A stretch of DNA of 64,000 nucleotides from Nemertoderma westbladi (Eukaryota > Xenacoelomorpha > Nemertodermatida > Nemertodermatidae): assembly GCA_032718475.1 (NCBI GenBank), contig JAUCBJ010005505.1:1-64000 (forward strand), in the 5' to 3' direction. Of the stretch, positions 51,360 through 63,281 are shown in pieces. The number at the start of each line of letters is the position of its first letter. Within the stretch, counting starts at the first letter, position 1. The notes beneath the pieces were generated by a model that saw only the letters and a program-made list of their open reading frames with translations, made no database searches and was not told where the DNA came from. Made by a program: the position numbers and the translations under genes.

Positions 51360-52216
51360 GTAAGTTGAAATTCATTTCATGAATTTGTCATTATTTTAAA
51401 ATAATTATTTAAATAATTTGTTAATATGACAACAAGTCACATATTCTTATTTACTCAATGGTTTTACTCAAATATTGAAAAAACCTTTCTTTTTCTTTAT
51501 AATGGGTAAATTTACATGTGTTTCAAACTTTTACTTTTAATGTGTTATTCATAATATCCAATTATTTTTTCTAGAGAAACTGTTTTTACTTATGCTAGAT
51601 ACAAGGCGATCTATAAGTATTCATAGAACGCCTTGGCTAGATATGAACGATAATTACAGTATTACCAAATTAATTGTTGCTAGGCAACAGTCTACAGTAT
51701 ACGTACTGTACAATAATTATCAAATTCATTGCAAATGAAAATGATGGTTAAACATTTTGAATATAATTGTTTTAATCATTATTTCACAATTCTCAAATAA
51801 TAATTCTTAAGTGACATCGGCCTACTTTAATTTAATACACTTAAGGGGGTGGGGGGAGGGGGGGGGGGGGGCACCCCCAAAAAGCCACTTTATTGAAATG
51901 GCCATTATTTTGGGATATAGTTTAATATAACAATTTTATTGTCGCCAGCCTATGTCTGGAAGGCCAAATAGTCTCCAAACGTAAATTTTTGAAAATTGTT
52001 GACCTCCCCCTAGCGGCTGGCGGTGGAATTGAGAATTTAACTAAAAACACTACTGTATTACTGTAGTCCCTCAATCTTTGTCCAAATTTATTGGAATCAA
52101 CTTTTTTGGATTCAGCGTCATCGACTCTTACAAAATTTATCTTTATAGAATTTTAATTAGCTAATTAAGAAAATAATTAATTTAATTAATTAATTTTAAT
52201 TATTTTGATTAAAATC
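51360..52216. other. AT-rich spacer with G-rich tract
   Basis: 51846-51871 is a G-rich homopolymer region. No coding segment recognised; a third PAN exon might be hidden here. Confidence 0.5.
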
Positions 52217-53630
52217 AGCCAGCGGAGGTATGGAAAACAGGAGTGCTAAACAGACCATTATTGAATGTTTGCAACAGGATGTTAAAAGGGGAAAAGCCAC
52301 CACCAATGTGGACTAAAGGTCAACTAAAGCCTCTCCCCAAGAAAGGAGGGCCTCGGTATACCAACAAACTATCGTGGAATCTGTCTGCTTGTGGTAGCTG
52401 CCACAATATACAATAAAATGATTCTATATAGGATTAGGCCTCACATAGAGAAACTACTGCGTAAGAGCCAAAACGGATTTCGACCAAGTAGATCAACAAT
52501 AGCTCAGATACTTGCACTACGGAGACTGATTGAAGGAATTAAATCGAAGAATCTCCCCGCAGTCATGACTTTTGTGGACTTCAAGAAGGCATTTGACTCC
52601 ATCCATAGAGGCAAAATGCTTGAAATCCTAATAGCTTATGGAATACCAGAAGTAATTGTTGCTGGCATTGGATTGTTATATTGTGACACAGAAGCGCAGG
52701 TACTCTCACCAGATTGTGAAACTGAGTTTTTCTCAATCCTGGCTGGCGTACTGCAAGGTGACACATTAGCACCATTACTATTTGTAATTGTGCTGGATTA
52801 CGCAATGAGGACGGTCACACTTCAAGAACGCAGAAGTAGTAGATATCCGGCAACTACAGTCACAGACACCGACTTTGCGGATGACATCGCCCTGCTCTCT
52901 AATACCCTAGCAGATGCACAGCTTCTACTAAATAAAGTGGAGAGGGCTGCTAAGGAGGTTGGATTGCAAATAAATGCTACAAAGACCGAATTAATGACCT
53001 TTAATGTTGATGGAAACTTGACAACCATTGATAATAATCAACTAAGGAAGGTCGATGACTTCCAGTACCTTGGATCATGGATAGAGAGTAGCAAAAAGGA
53101 CATAGAAATTAGGAAAGCAAAGGCTTGGGTAGCTCTATCAAAAATGGATACCATCTGGAAATCAGATCTCTCCAGGCACCTGAAGACTAAGTTCTTTCGA
53201 GCCACAGTGGAAAGTGTATTTTTATATGGGGGTGAGACCTGGTCACTGACTAAATCACTTGAACAACGAATTGATGGTTGCTACACAAGACTACTAAGGG
53301 CAGCCCTAAACATCAACTGGAGACAACACATGACAAACGCCGAACTTTATGGTACAATACCACCTATATCAACCACCCTCCGTGAACGCAGATTAAGATT
53401 CAGTAGGCACTGCTGGCGAAGTAAAGACGAGGTCATACCAGATCTACTTCTCTGGCAACCAACTCATTGAAAGCGTAGTCGTGGACTACCGGCCATAACA
53501 TATATAGATCAACTTGAAAGGGATACTGAACTTGGGAGAAACGAAATTGCGACAACTATGGAGAATCGGGAAGCCTGGAAGGATCTCATTTCCACTGTCC
53601 GAGTTCGCTCGACCTAGTAGTAGTAGTAAA
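52217..53630 (+). mobile_element. LINE family B, longest copy (reverse transcriptase)
   Basis: Reverse-transcriptase frame 52391-53470 (359 codons) with RT motifs FVDFKKAFDSIHR (palm A), GVLQGDTLAPLLF (B), FADDIALL (C, catalytic YADD equivalent), TELMTF and YLGSWI. The upstream part 52217-52360 (PTNYRGIC region) is shifted out of frame. A TGA at 53468-53470 replaces the GGA seen in the 55.8-kb copy and cuts off the GKRSRGRP tail, which continues to 53.61 kb. It ends in (TAG)n. No endonuclease domain remains, so it is 5'-truncated. Confidence 0.92.
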
Positions 53631-54109
53631 GCCTCGTGCTGCGCGAAGGAACCACGAACGTGTATGATTTGTCATAATTTATAACACAATACCAGCAATA
53701 ACATAAATCTACCAACGTTTACCCCCAGCAGTGCACATGTTTCTCACTCGTTTAACTGTTACCCACTAACCTTTGTTCATCAGTTGTTAGTTTAACTGCT
53801 GCCCTAACCCACCCAGTAACCTTTGTTCCTCAGTTTGTTCAACCGCTGTCCCAACCTTTGTTCCTCGCGTTGTACGCACACGATACTAAGTTGTGCGCAC
53901 AACATACGAAAAAAATATTTTTTCAAAGGTCCCTTTAGGGGCTCTGTAGTTTATTATTACCTTCTAACGTGTCAATAAATTAGTAATACTAAATTAGATT
54001 ATGCCATTCTTTCATTAAAATAAACGATTAGGGCATATTCCATTCAATAAATTAGATTAGACCTTCTTTCATTTTAAGGGCAAGTTCGATTTGAGACATA
54101 CAATCACAT
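53631..54109. other. Spacer, nothing recognised
   Basis: It holds repeated CCTTTGTTCCTCAGTT/ACCTTTGTTC words (53.76-53.87 kb) but no gene. Confidence 0.6.
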
Positions 54110-54330
54110 ACAGTCAAAAATTGCCATGTAGGTCACTCACATACAAACAGACCACATCACATACAAACAGACCCCATCGCATACAAACAGACACTATCAC
54201 ATACAAACAGACCCCATCACATACAAACAGACCCTATCTCATACAAACAGACCCCATCACATACAAACAGACCCCATCACATACAAACAGACCCATCACA
54301 TGCAAACAGACCCCATCACATACACTCAAA
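54110..54330 (+). repeat. 21-bp tandem repeat, about 9 copies
   Basis: Unit CATACAAACAGACCCCATCA. The open frame over it (ITYKQTP repeats) follows from the 21-base period. Confidence 0.95.
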
Positions 54331-54599
54331 TACAATCACATATATACAGTAATGTAAATTTAATTACTGCGATTTCAACTTACAGAGAAATTGTATCAGA
54401 AAAAAAAAGAAAACCCTCTATACTGTATACCGCAAATAAATTTATTTTAGTGAGCTATAAATACTTTTGAAAATTTCCGGACGAAAAATACTAGAGATAG
54501 ATGCAACTGCCAGAGTGGGACCACATCACGAAAGTAACATACCCTAACTTAACTACCCCTTTTATGTAAGTTCTTGGAGACTTGGAAGCTCAGGGTTAC

Positions 54600-55211
54600 A
54601 GTTTCCAGTGGCTCCAGTTCCTCCATAGAGGAGACCACGGGGCAGTCGTCTAGTTCGGGACCGGAGAGGATTGACCGGCGATGAACTGGTCAAGGAGTCG
54701 ATCAGTTAGATGCGCATCGGCTGTCGGGAGTGCCTCGAAGGAGCACTTAGTGGCGATATCGCGCAAATTAACGAGAAACGTCTCGGGAGTTTCCTCTGGA
54801 AGGCGAGAACAGCGGGTGAGTTCTTGTCGGTGAATGCGTTTATTCGTTCCCCCATCGATATGGATGCTGAGTTTATGTATAACGACATTCGCGTTGGCGT
54901 TCTCGGCAGAGGAGAGAGTGAGCCCTTTAACTACGGCATTGGTTGCCCGGGAGAATGCGGTTGTTAGGGCGGCGCGTACCTGCCGGTTTGTAAGACGGAG
55001 GAATGTCTCGGATAGATCCGGATCTGGTGGGTTGGCGTCTGCCAAATGTAGATTGTCCACTGTCCAGTCCAAATGTTATTAGGAAAGCCTCCCATTCGTC
55101 TTTCCAGAGTTCCCAGTTAGAACGTTCGGTATCGAGGTCGAATGGAGGTGGGTTGCTGGGGAGCACAAACGTGCGTGGATCGCGAGCGTCGTTGTGAGGG
55201 CCGGTAGACAT
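54600..55211 (-). pseudogene. Ty3-like retrotransposon gag remnant
   Basis: The minus strand opens at 55211 with MSTGPHNDARD, then PPPFDLDTERSNWELWKDEW, the typical start of a Ty3/gypsy-type gag. It shifts frame near 55.07 kb and continues to 54.65 kb with EETPETFLVNLRDIATKCSF and LTDRLLDQFIAG. Frameshift and absence of the nucleocapsid and pol part show it is dead. Confidence 0.8.
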
Positions 55212-55822
55212 CGCAGAACGCGTGCGTGGATACTGAATTATATAGCATTTTTACTTTATGGTCCCATTGTTTAGCGGTTTCGATTTCATAATCCAGTAAT
55301 CAATCATAATAAATGCTGAAATACAGTACCGGTCTGCCGGTACTGTTGTACTGCAGTAGCAGTTTACGATGACCAATTCCACACCGACCGCCAGTCCATC
55401 AGTCAGCCATAACAGCCATCACTAAGCAGGCTCGAAATATTTCGTAAGACTCGGATCTGCGCAATATCATGTGACACCAATAGAATCGCGGGGAATTTCT
55501 ACAGTCAGACAGGGCCACAGCTGCACAGGGAATAAAACTTTCTGACTTTGGGATGTGGAGAGTTCTAAGTCCAGAAGTCTAACCAGCTAACGCTAACTTT
55601 AAAATTCGTAATTGCAAATTCTGCAGCTAATTTAAAAATTATCCCCGCATTGTATTGGTGTCCCACGATACTGCACATTTTGTTTATTTTCATCCTATTC
55701 ACATCTTAACTGAATAACGCATCGTAGTCAGGTAGTCGTAGAGAATAGAGATCCAGTCAATTAAATACTGAAATATTGCAGTAATGGACTGGTTGCCCGT
55801 ACCGGGCAACGTACCGTACTGC
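55212..55822. other. Spacer between gag remnant and LINE copy 2
   Basis: No coding segment recognised. It could contain an LTR of the Ty3-like relic, since the gag frame opens just to its left, but I saw no matching second LTR. Confidence 0.5.
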
Positions 55823-56461
55823 AGATGCACAGCTTCTACTAAATAAAGTGGAGAGGGCTGCTAAGGAGGTTGGATTGCATATAAATGCTACCAAGACCGA
55901 ATTCATGACCTTTAATGTTGATGGAAACTTGACAACCATTAATAGTAATCAACTAAGGAAGGTTGACGACTTCCAGTACCTTGGATCATGGATAGAGAGT
56001 AGCAAAATGGACATAGAAGTTAGGAAAGCAAAGGCTTGGGTAGCTCTATCAAAAATGGATACCATCTGGAAATCAGATGTCTCCAGGCACCTGAAGACTA
56101 AGTTCTTTCGAGCCACAGTGGAAAGTGTATTTTTAGACTGGGGTGAGACCTGGACACTGATTAAATCACTTGAACAACGAATTGATGGTTGCTACACAAG
56201 ACTACTAAGGGCAGCCCTCAACATCAGCTGGAGACAACACATGACAAACGTTGAGCTTTATGGTACAATACCACCTGTATCAACCACCCTCCGTAAACGC
56301 AGATTACGATTCAGTGGGCACTGCTGGCAAAGTAAAGACGATGTCATACCAGATCTACATTTCTGGCAACCAACTCATGGAAAGCGTAGTCGTGGACGAC
56401 CGGCCATAACATATATAGATCAACTTGAAAGGGATACTGAACTTGGGAGAAACGAAATTGC
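55823..56461 (+). mobile_element. LINE family B, second copy, left part
   Basis: Frame from 55848: ERAAKEVGLHINATKTEFMT, DDFQYLGSWIESS, WRQHMTNVELYGTIPP, GKRSRGRPAITYIDQLERD. It is interrupted at GRNEIA by the LTR element and resumes at 63812. Confidence 0.92.
56457..56461 (+). repeat. Target-site duplication (left), ATTGC
   Basis: Five bases of the LINE repeated at 63812-63816. Confidence 0.9.
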
Positions 56462-56996
56462 TGTGACGGGATCTACGGATCCCGGTTTATCCGTTGGGTT
56501 TTCTATCCACGCGTCCCCGCCGTGTGTGAAAGGTAAAAGAGTTCTGATGTTGGGTAATATGTATAAAGGTATAATAGTCTGATAGTTGATATATAGTATA
56601 GTATGACACAACAGGTAATATAAGTATGATGGCGGTAGCGGACGGTGACAGAAGTCCCCGTTCCACCCTACTGATCTGACTGAGTAAACTGAATGAATGA
56701 TTACAGGTTACTGGTTATATTGCATGGTGGCCTTATTGCTACTCAATCGATGCCTTTCCCCCCTCTGATTGGTTGGTATCCCTGTTGGCACCCTTTGGAG
56801 TGTTTCCCTTCACTCCCTGTGTTCTCTCTCGGTTAGGGGTTTGGCCCCTGACCCCTATTGTGTGTGTCTCCTTTGGGGCCTATTGTCCCCGTTTACTGGG
56901 CTGACACGAGGTTGATTGGTAATCAACCTCGTGCTCCCAATATTGCTTTATGGCTCACTCTATGGGTTTGTGTTAGCGGAATTGGATAAGCTAACA
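56462..56996 (-). repeat. LTR (3' LTR of the minus-strand element)
   Basis: Begins TGTGACGGGATCTACGGATC and ends GGATAAGCTAACA. Differs from the other copy by a few substitutions and a small TATAG/AGTATG indel. Confidence 0.92.
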
Positions 56997-57519
56997 CTCC
57001 CCCCCATGCTATCTTCCCGGTGAGAAGATAGCATCCAACTAAAGTGCGCTACAATTCCGCTGGATCCCGATCTAGCATCGGGTGTGGGGTGGGTATATTT
57101 TTTCGGAGTCGGCTTTCCAGGCCGCTCCCTATGGGTATGATGTCACTACCCTCTGGCGTCTCGTGTCGGGCCGATCGTGCGCTTCTCTCACACAATTTTT
57201 GTTTCCCCAACACTCTCACCACTCTACTCCAACTCTCGCATACCCCCGGACCTCCTCGTCCCACACTCTTCCTCTCACTTCGCACTATTACTCCATCCCT
57301 CCTTGACTACATTATCCCTTCTGACGAATCTCACCCCCCCTCCGTGCCGTCGCACTCAGGAAATGTGAAATCGTCTGGCGTCTTGTCCCTAATGCCATAG
57401 TCACTTAGCCCCCCAGTCCCAGTAGCTAATTGAGAAAGGTTGTATGACTATAGTACTTACACCACTCTCTCCGCACCCCGCACTATCACCTCTCCACTCT
57501 CTTGTCACTCCCTAAGGCT

Positions 57520-59280
57520 TTAATCTCTTATGCTACCCCTGTGCTATCATACTATCTACCTACTGCTTACTAACTCTAACTATCTAACTAACTCTGCTAA
57601 CTAGTAACTCTTACTACTTCTAGCTCTAACTGAGAGCCTCTAACTTTCTACTGACTCTAACTCTCTACTAAGTCTAACTAACTCCTACTAACTTTCTACT
57701 TCTACTAACTCTACTTGACTCCTCTGAGTCTACCAACTCTGTTAACTAGCTCTACTAACTCTACTCCACTAGCTCTGCTAACTCTACTAACTAGCTTTAC
57801 TAACTCTACTCCACTCTTCTAACTACGTGGCGCTTGCGGTGCCCACAACCATTCTACTATCTGGCACCCTATGTGCCCTTCTACTACACTACTACCTCTC
57901 TAACTTACTACCTGGCACCCTATGTGCCCGTCTCTACTCTTCTACTCTCTGGCACCCTATGTGCCCGTCTCTACTCCTCTACATCCCCTTTACGTCTCAT
58001 CGCCTACACGTGACGCTCTGAGTGCCGGCAGAGTGGGTACGTTAATTATGTGAACTACTACTGACTCTACTAACTCTCTTCTAACTCTACTAACTCTTTT
58101 TGTGCCCGGCACCTCTTGTGCCCGGCACCTTCTAACTCTACTAACTGGCACCCTATGTGCCCTCTCTACTACTCTACACTATCTCTAACTCTCTAACTCT
58201 ACTACATGGCACCCTATGTGCCTGTCTACTACTCTACTCTTTTTGTGCCCGGCACCTCTTGTGCCCGGCACCCACCCTAATTAACATACCTCGCTCTTAC
58301 ATCAAACACATCATCACGCCCGTGCCCCACTAAGTTCAGCGCATTCCCTACTAACTCTAACTACGTGGCGCTTACGGTGCCCACAACCCTCTACTGCTAC
58401 TACTAACACCCCTAACTAGCGGTACTACGTACCCTCTTACTACTCTAGCTCTCTCTACTAGCTAGCGGTACAACGTACCCTCTTACTACTCTAGCTCTCT
58501 CTACTAGCTAGCGGTACAACGTACCCTCTTACTACTCCTACTCTCTAGCCGGTACTTACGTACCCTCTAACTCTTACTCTCTAACCGGTACTTACGTACC
58601 CTCTAACTCTAACTAACTAGCGGTACTTACGTACCCTCTAACTCTAACTCTAACTAACGGTACTACGTACCCTCTAACTCTAACTCTAACTAGGTACTAC
58701 GTACCTTCTAACTCTAACTCTAACTAGGTACTACGTACCTTCTAACTCTAACTCTAACTAGGTACTATGTACCTTCTAACTCTAACTCTAACTAGGTACT
58801 ACGTACCTACTAACTCTCTAACTATCGGTACTACGTACCCTCTAACTCTAACTAGGTACTACGTACCTACTGACTCTCTAACTAACTCTAGGTACTACGT
58901 ACCTACTAACTCTCTAACTCTAGGTACTACGTACCTACTAACTCTAACTCTAACTAGGTACTACGCACCTATTAACTCTAACTCTAACTAGGTACTACGT
59001 ACCTACTAACTCTTACTAACTCTCTAACGGTACTACGTACCTACTAACTCTAACTCTAACTAGGTACTACGTACCTACTGACTCTCTAACTAGGTACTAC
59101 GTACCTACTAACTCTTACTAACTCTCTAACGGTACTACGTACCCCTTAACTCCTACTCTCTAACGGTAGAGAGACTCTCTAACTCTTACTCTAACACTAA
59201 CTATCAGTGCTAACTGACTAACTAACTAACTCTGACTCTAGGTACTACGTACCTCCTAAATAACTCCTAACTACCTAACT
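57520..59280. repeat. CT-rich tandem repeats inside LTR element
   Basis: 57.5-58.4 kb has CTAACT/CTACTA words and GGCACCCTATGTGCC units. 58.4-59.26 kb has about twenty GGTACTACGTACC motifs separated by TAACTCTAACTCTAACTA. Each motif is an inverted repeat (GGTAC-TAC-GTACC). It replaces the expected pol region. Confidence 0.92.
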
Positions 59281-59314
59281 TCTACCTACTTTATTATTTA
59301 ATTATTTTATTTAA

Positions 59315-60460
59315 TTAAATAATTATTTTATATTTTGTGCGTGGGAAGGGCGTCTCGCCCTCATTCCCACCCCCCTCAGTCCAAAACTTTGGACGACTAA
59401 AAACTCTCACGTGCCCCTTCTTCCGGTAGGCACTCTCCTGCTGCCCTCCTATACGTCCTCTAACTCTTCGCCACACTCTCTTCGGTGCCACCTTTGCTGG
59501 CCTCCCCCTTCGTATGTGCGCTGGCATTAGAGCCCTCGACGACCCCCGCTCGTCCCTCGGTATACGCGGTGTCTGCCCATGTAATGCCCCCTCGCACTGT
59601 GTCAGCCCTGCGTGTGTATGCAACACGCCTCCTTCTACTTTCCCGACTCCTTTGCTCATGGACTTCTCTACCCCTGGTTTAGTCCTTTCACATCCTCTCC
59701 CTTTCCAACACTCTCCGGATCTGTGTCCTTTTACCACACATCGATGACATAGTCCGTTTGCGTCTGTGTAGGCTACACGATCTCGTTTGGGCAACGCTTG
59801 CCAGTACTTGCAACTCCTGGTCTTATGGGTTCCGTCCCGATGTAATTGACATTGGAATCCTGGATTATAGCGTTTCCTGTATAGTCCTTCACGTATCGCG
59901 CTTAGGTTTATATGTACCGATTTAATGTTTTGGTTGTCTAGACTCGGCCTACTGGGTATATTGGGATTGTGTTTATTTTTGGTGTTATTTTCTTTCTGTC
60001 CCTGCCACGGTGTGGCCCTGCTACCAGCTAACTGTGGACTAGCAGTCCCCTGTATGGCCGCGTGTGGTGGTGACTGTCCGCACGACCTGCTCTCGTCCAG
60101 GGAGTTCGATGTTCTCGCTCCTATCGGGGTATATTGTCGATATTGTGATGGGGGAATGTCACCCTGTCCCCCCCCAGCCGGTATGTTTGGTACTGGGGTT
60201 GATGTTAATACATTGGGGCCCATACGTCTATCTCCAATAACTCCCCCCTCCCCTGGATATATGTTATGTCCCTGTGTATTATAGTCATGCTGCTGTACCG
60301 ATATAGGCCTACCTACCTCTCGCCTACCTACCGGTATGTACTCCGCGACTTCCGGGTTTAATCCCGTCGTTCGCGCTACCCCATCGCCTACTCTATCTCT
60401 CCCAGCATGGCCTATAATAGTATGTGCAGTAAGGCCTACAGTATGTCCTGCAGTCTGCAT
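59315..60460 (-). CDS. LTR element gag, zinc-knuckle part
   Basis: 381 codons as read from 60460. Residues about 205-265 hold two knuckles: a CHHC variant (CQLHRDGTHKTRSC) and a perfect CCHC (CHRCVVKGHRSGEC), separated by KRDRVAYTDANG. This is the arrangement of BEL/Pao-type gag nucleocapsids, with one Cys replaced by His in the first. Upstream is Pro/Gly-rich linker. The frame probably starts within a longer gag product rather than at this Met. Confidence 0.7.
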   Translation of the reverse strand: MQTAGHTVGLTAHTIIGHAGRDRVGDGVARTTGLNPEVAEYIPVGRREVGRPISVQQHDYNTQGHNIYPGEGGVIGDRRMGPNVLTSTPVPNIPAGGGQGDIPPSQYRQYTPIGARTSNSLDESRSCGQSPPHAAIQGTASPQLAGSRATPWQGQKENNTKNKHNPNIPSRPSLDNQNIKSVHINLSAIREGLYRKRYNPGFQCQLHRDGTHKTRSCKYWQALPKRDRVAYTDANGLCHRCVVKGHRSGECWKGRGCERTKPGVEKSMSKGVGKVEGGVLHTHAGLTQCEGALHGQTPRIPRDERGSSRALMPAHIRRGRPAKVAPKRVWRRVRGRIGGQQESAYRKKGHVRVFSRPKFWTEGGGNEGETPFPRTKYKIII

Positions 60461-60512
60461 GTGCCCTTCCGAACCGAAGTTTATTCTTCGCGAATCTCGA
60501 ATCTCCCCGCGA

Positions 60513-61479
60513 CTACTGCACTCTCGATCGGCAGCTATATCCCGTCGGGAAGCTTCTCTTCGATCCCCTCTCCTGTTCTCGACTCTTGTATTGGTACGTC
60601 CTGTACCCCTCTCTTGGCGTGCGGTGCGTTTCTCCGGGGCGACGGCAATCTCCCGAAGTTCGACCCCACTGGCTCCCTGACTCCATCTCTACTATCGACG
60701 GTCCGTTATCCGTCCTCGCACTCCTATCGTTCGTGGCGACACCTTTTCTACTATCTCCTCTTCTTCTCTTTTCAGTGCAGTATTCCGGCTCATGAGATCT
60801 CTCGTCGACCTCCCGGTTAAACTCCACTGTTCTTCTTCCCTCTTCTGGTCGGGCTCGACGCTTCGTCTGCCCTCTCGCGACGTCAACCTGCCTCTCTCTG
60901 CTCGATCGCACGCCGCTGGGGATACTCGCAATCCCCCTATTACTCTCCGTCGCCGGGTGTTGCGGTTTACCTGATTCGGCCCGCGCATTATCCGCTGACG
61001 GCTGTGGGACACTCTCTGCCCCCCCTCTCTCTCTACTAATCTCTCGCGGTGGGGTGCCCGTAGCCCCCCCCCACCCGCCACTTCTAACTTCACTATCTCT
61101 TACTACACTTCTACTACCCCTCTTGTGGGGCATTCTCTGCCCCCCCTCTCTCGCCACTAATCTTATGTGGTGGGGCGCCGGTAGCCCCCCCCCACCCGCC
61201 ACATCTAACTTCACTATCTCTTACTTCGTCTCTACACCCCTCTCTAGTCGACGCACTGTCTCTACTACGGCTGGGTCTATTCACCCCCGCCTCTCTCTCT
61301 ACTACTGCGTGGCCCATCAGGCCCACTTCGGGTTGGCTCAACCCCGCTACCTCCTGCCTACCAACTACGTGGCCTACCAGGCCGCCGTCGGGTTGGCTCA
61401 ACCCTGCCACTTCCTGCCTACTAACTACGTGGCCTACCAGGCCACCGTCTGCTGAGTTATGTACGTCCGACACGCTCAC
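60513..61479 (-). CDS. LTR element, Arg/Gly-rich repeated frames
   Basis: Overlapping minus frames (61214-60513, 61479-61114) with repeated GGGGLPAPH-type and VGRQEVAGLSQP-type units; the latter is a 66-bp tandem repeat at about 61.30-61.45 kb. They may be linker between the two gag frames or non-coding. Low confidence that they are translated as drawn. Confidence 0.35.
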
Positions 61480-61721
61480 ATTAATAGCACCATTCCCAAT
61501 ATTATTTGTTAAATCAATTAAATTATTAGAATTTGAAACGGGATTATTATTTAAATTATTTAAATTACTTAGATCACTACTATTCTCTAAACTTAAATTA
61601 TTATTCGAATTATTTTGCGGGTTTGAATTGAAATTATTATTTAGAATATTTGTATTTAAATTTAAATTACTACTACCCGGTAAAATATTATTTCCTGTAA
61701 TAAAGGGATTAGGGTTATTTA

Positions 61722-63158
61722 CTACGGTACTATTAATATTAACTGTTCTAACGTACTACTATTACACCCCCCGCCCGTACGGCTACACCAGTTCTGGCTC
61801 TCTCGCCCGGTGCCTGTAAGTGGGGGCTCACTCTCTGATATCTCCAACCGCGCCAGTTCTAGTCGGCGCTGGTCTAATTTGGCTTGATATTGCGCAAGCC
61901 TCCCTAGCTGAGCACGCAAATCATCCCGCATGCGCTCACCCTCTATCCCCATCTCTCGCATATTCTGCTCGGCCAACTCTGCCTCTCTCGCAAGCATCTC
62001 AAGCCGCCTCGCCGGCTCGCTCTCTACTCCTATCTCTCGCTCTCTACACTCCTTGGCTCCCTCTCTACACTTCTCGGCCCTCTCTCTACACTCCCTCTCC
62101 AACTCTCCTACCTTCTCTGAGAATGCGGTTCCCTCTCTCAATCGTCTCTCTAACTCATTCTGCTCTGTCGCAACCATTTCTAATTTATACGCCATGCGTT
62201 TACTCTCTCGCACCCGTCTTTCTTTTACGGAGGATGTAGCAGACTTATCGGTTGCGACGGACTCCCGTCGCCCCTCCGTCCCACTAACTTTCCCCCGCCT
62301 CCCGGAACTTCCTCCGACCGACGAGACCGAATCCTCGGAGTTAACCTCGGATTCGCCCTCCTCAGGTCTCTTCCAACCCACTAATTTTACTCCCCGGGCA
62401 TCGACTAAGTATGGCCCTACGTACACTACGCTAGGTTCCATACCCCCACATTCCCATAGTTCGATCAGTTCGTTGGCAACTCCCCTCGCCCTCTCCTCGG
62501 CTAGTTCTCTCTGCCCAAAACGCATTAGGTAATCAAAGTGTCTATTCGACTCACCTAGTCGTTTCCTCAGTCTCACCTCGTCTATCTTCGCCCCTCCTTT
62601 GGCCTCTCTCAGTTGCTCTCGGGTCGCGAGGTAGGCTCGTCGGAGCCGGTCGCCGACTCCGACGTCCTCGTTGCCGACATCTCCTCTATCCTTCCGTGTC
62701 CGGCGTCGTACCGTCGGCCCCACCGTCGCCCCTCCGGTGGACCGTTCGTCGTCCTCGGCCTGTGGCTGGCCGGCGACATCGGTACCGACATCTCCCTCAT
62801 CTCTCCGGGTCCGACGTCGTACCGACGGCCCCACCGTCGCCGTTCCGGTGGACCGTTCGTCGTCCTCGGCCTGTGGCTGGCCGGTGACATCGGTATGTCG
62901 ACCCTCGCTCCGCGTCGACTCGTCTTTCTCTTCTCCTCCCTTCTCGTCTCCTTCCCTCGACTCGCTCTCCGGTTGTAGACGACCCCCCACATCTTGATTC
63001 GTCGGGTTGCTCGTTGTCGACGTGGCGTCAACCTGCGTCGACGTGGTCGGCGTAGCATCGATCGGCGTCGTGGGTTCGTATCGTCTCGCCGTGGCCTCGC
63101 GGATCGTTAGATCGTCGTCCGGGGTCCGCGGCGGTGTCGTTCCTCTCTCTCGACTCAT
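61722..63158 (-). CDS. LTR element, N-terminal gag-like coiled-coil protein
   Basis: 478 codons starting MSRERGTTPP, the first frame after the 5' LTR. Residues 90-160 contain two copies of a 37-residue unit (VAGQPQAEDDERSTG...). Residues about 315-440 are a long Glu/Arg-rich helix likely to form a coiled coil (LERRLREGTAF, EREIGVESEPARRLEML). I recognise no enzyme domain. Position and size suggest a structural gag product. Confidence 0.6.
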   Translation of the reverse strand: MSRERGTTPPRTPDDDLTIREATARRYEPTTPIDATPTTSTQVDATSTTSNPTNQDVGGRLQPESESREGDEKGGEEKDESTRSEGRHTDVTGQPQAEDDERSTGTATVGPSVRRRTRRDEGDVGTDVAGQPQAEDDERSTGGATVGPTVRRRTRKDRGDVGNEDVGVGDRLRRAYLATREQLREAKGGAKIDEVRLRKRLGESNRHFDYLMRFGQRELAEERARGVANELIELWECGGMEPSVVYVGPYLVDARGVKLVGWKRPEEGESEVNSEDSVSSVGGSSGRRGKVSGTEGRRESVATDKSATSSVKERRVRESKRMAYKLEMVATEQNELERRLREGTAFSEKVGELERECRERAEKCREGAKECREREIGVESEPARRLEMLAREAELAEQNMREMGIEGERMRDDLRAQLGRLAQYQAKLDQRRLELARLEISESEPPLTGTGRESQNWCSRTGGGCNSSTLEQLILIVP

Positions 63159-63281
63159 CGTCGTCTTTGGTAGCTGGTCGTCGCTAGCTAGGACGGTAGC
63201 TCTATTCTATCTCTGTCAGGGCAGCTGGGCGGATCTAGTTCTGTCACTGTCAGGGCAGCTGGGCGGATCTGATTCTGTCAC

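Noticed and set aside
57044-57400. Plus-strand frames at the left of the LTR element's interior
   Set aside because: They are CT-rich, lack domains, and lie opposite to the element's coding direction.
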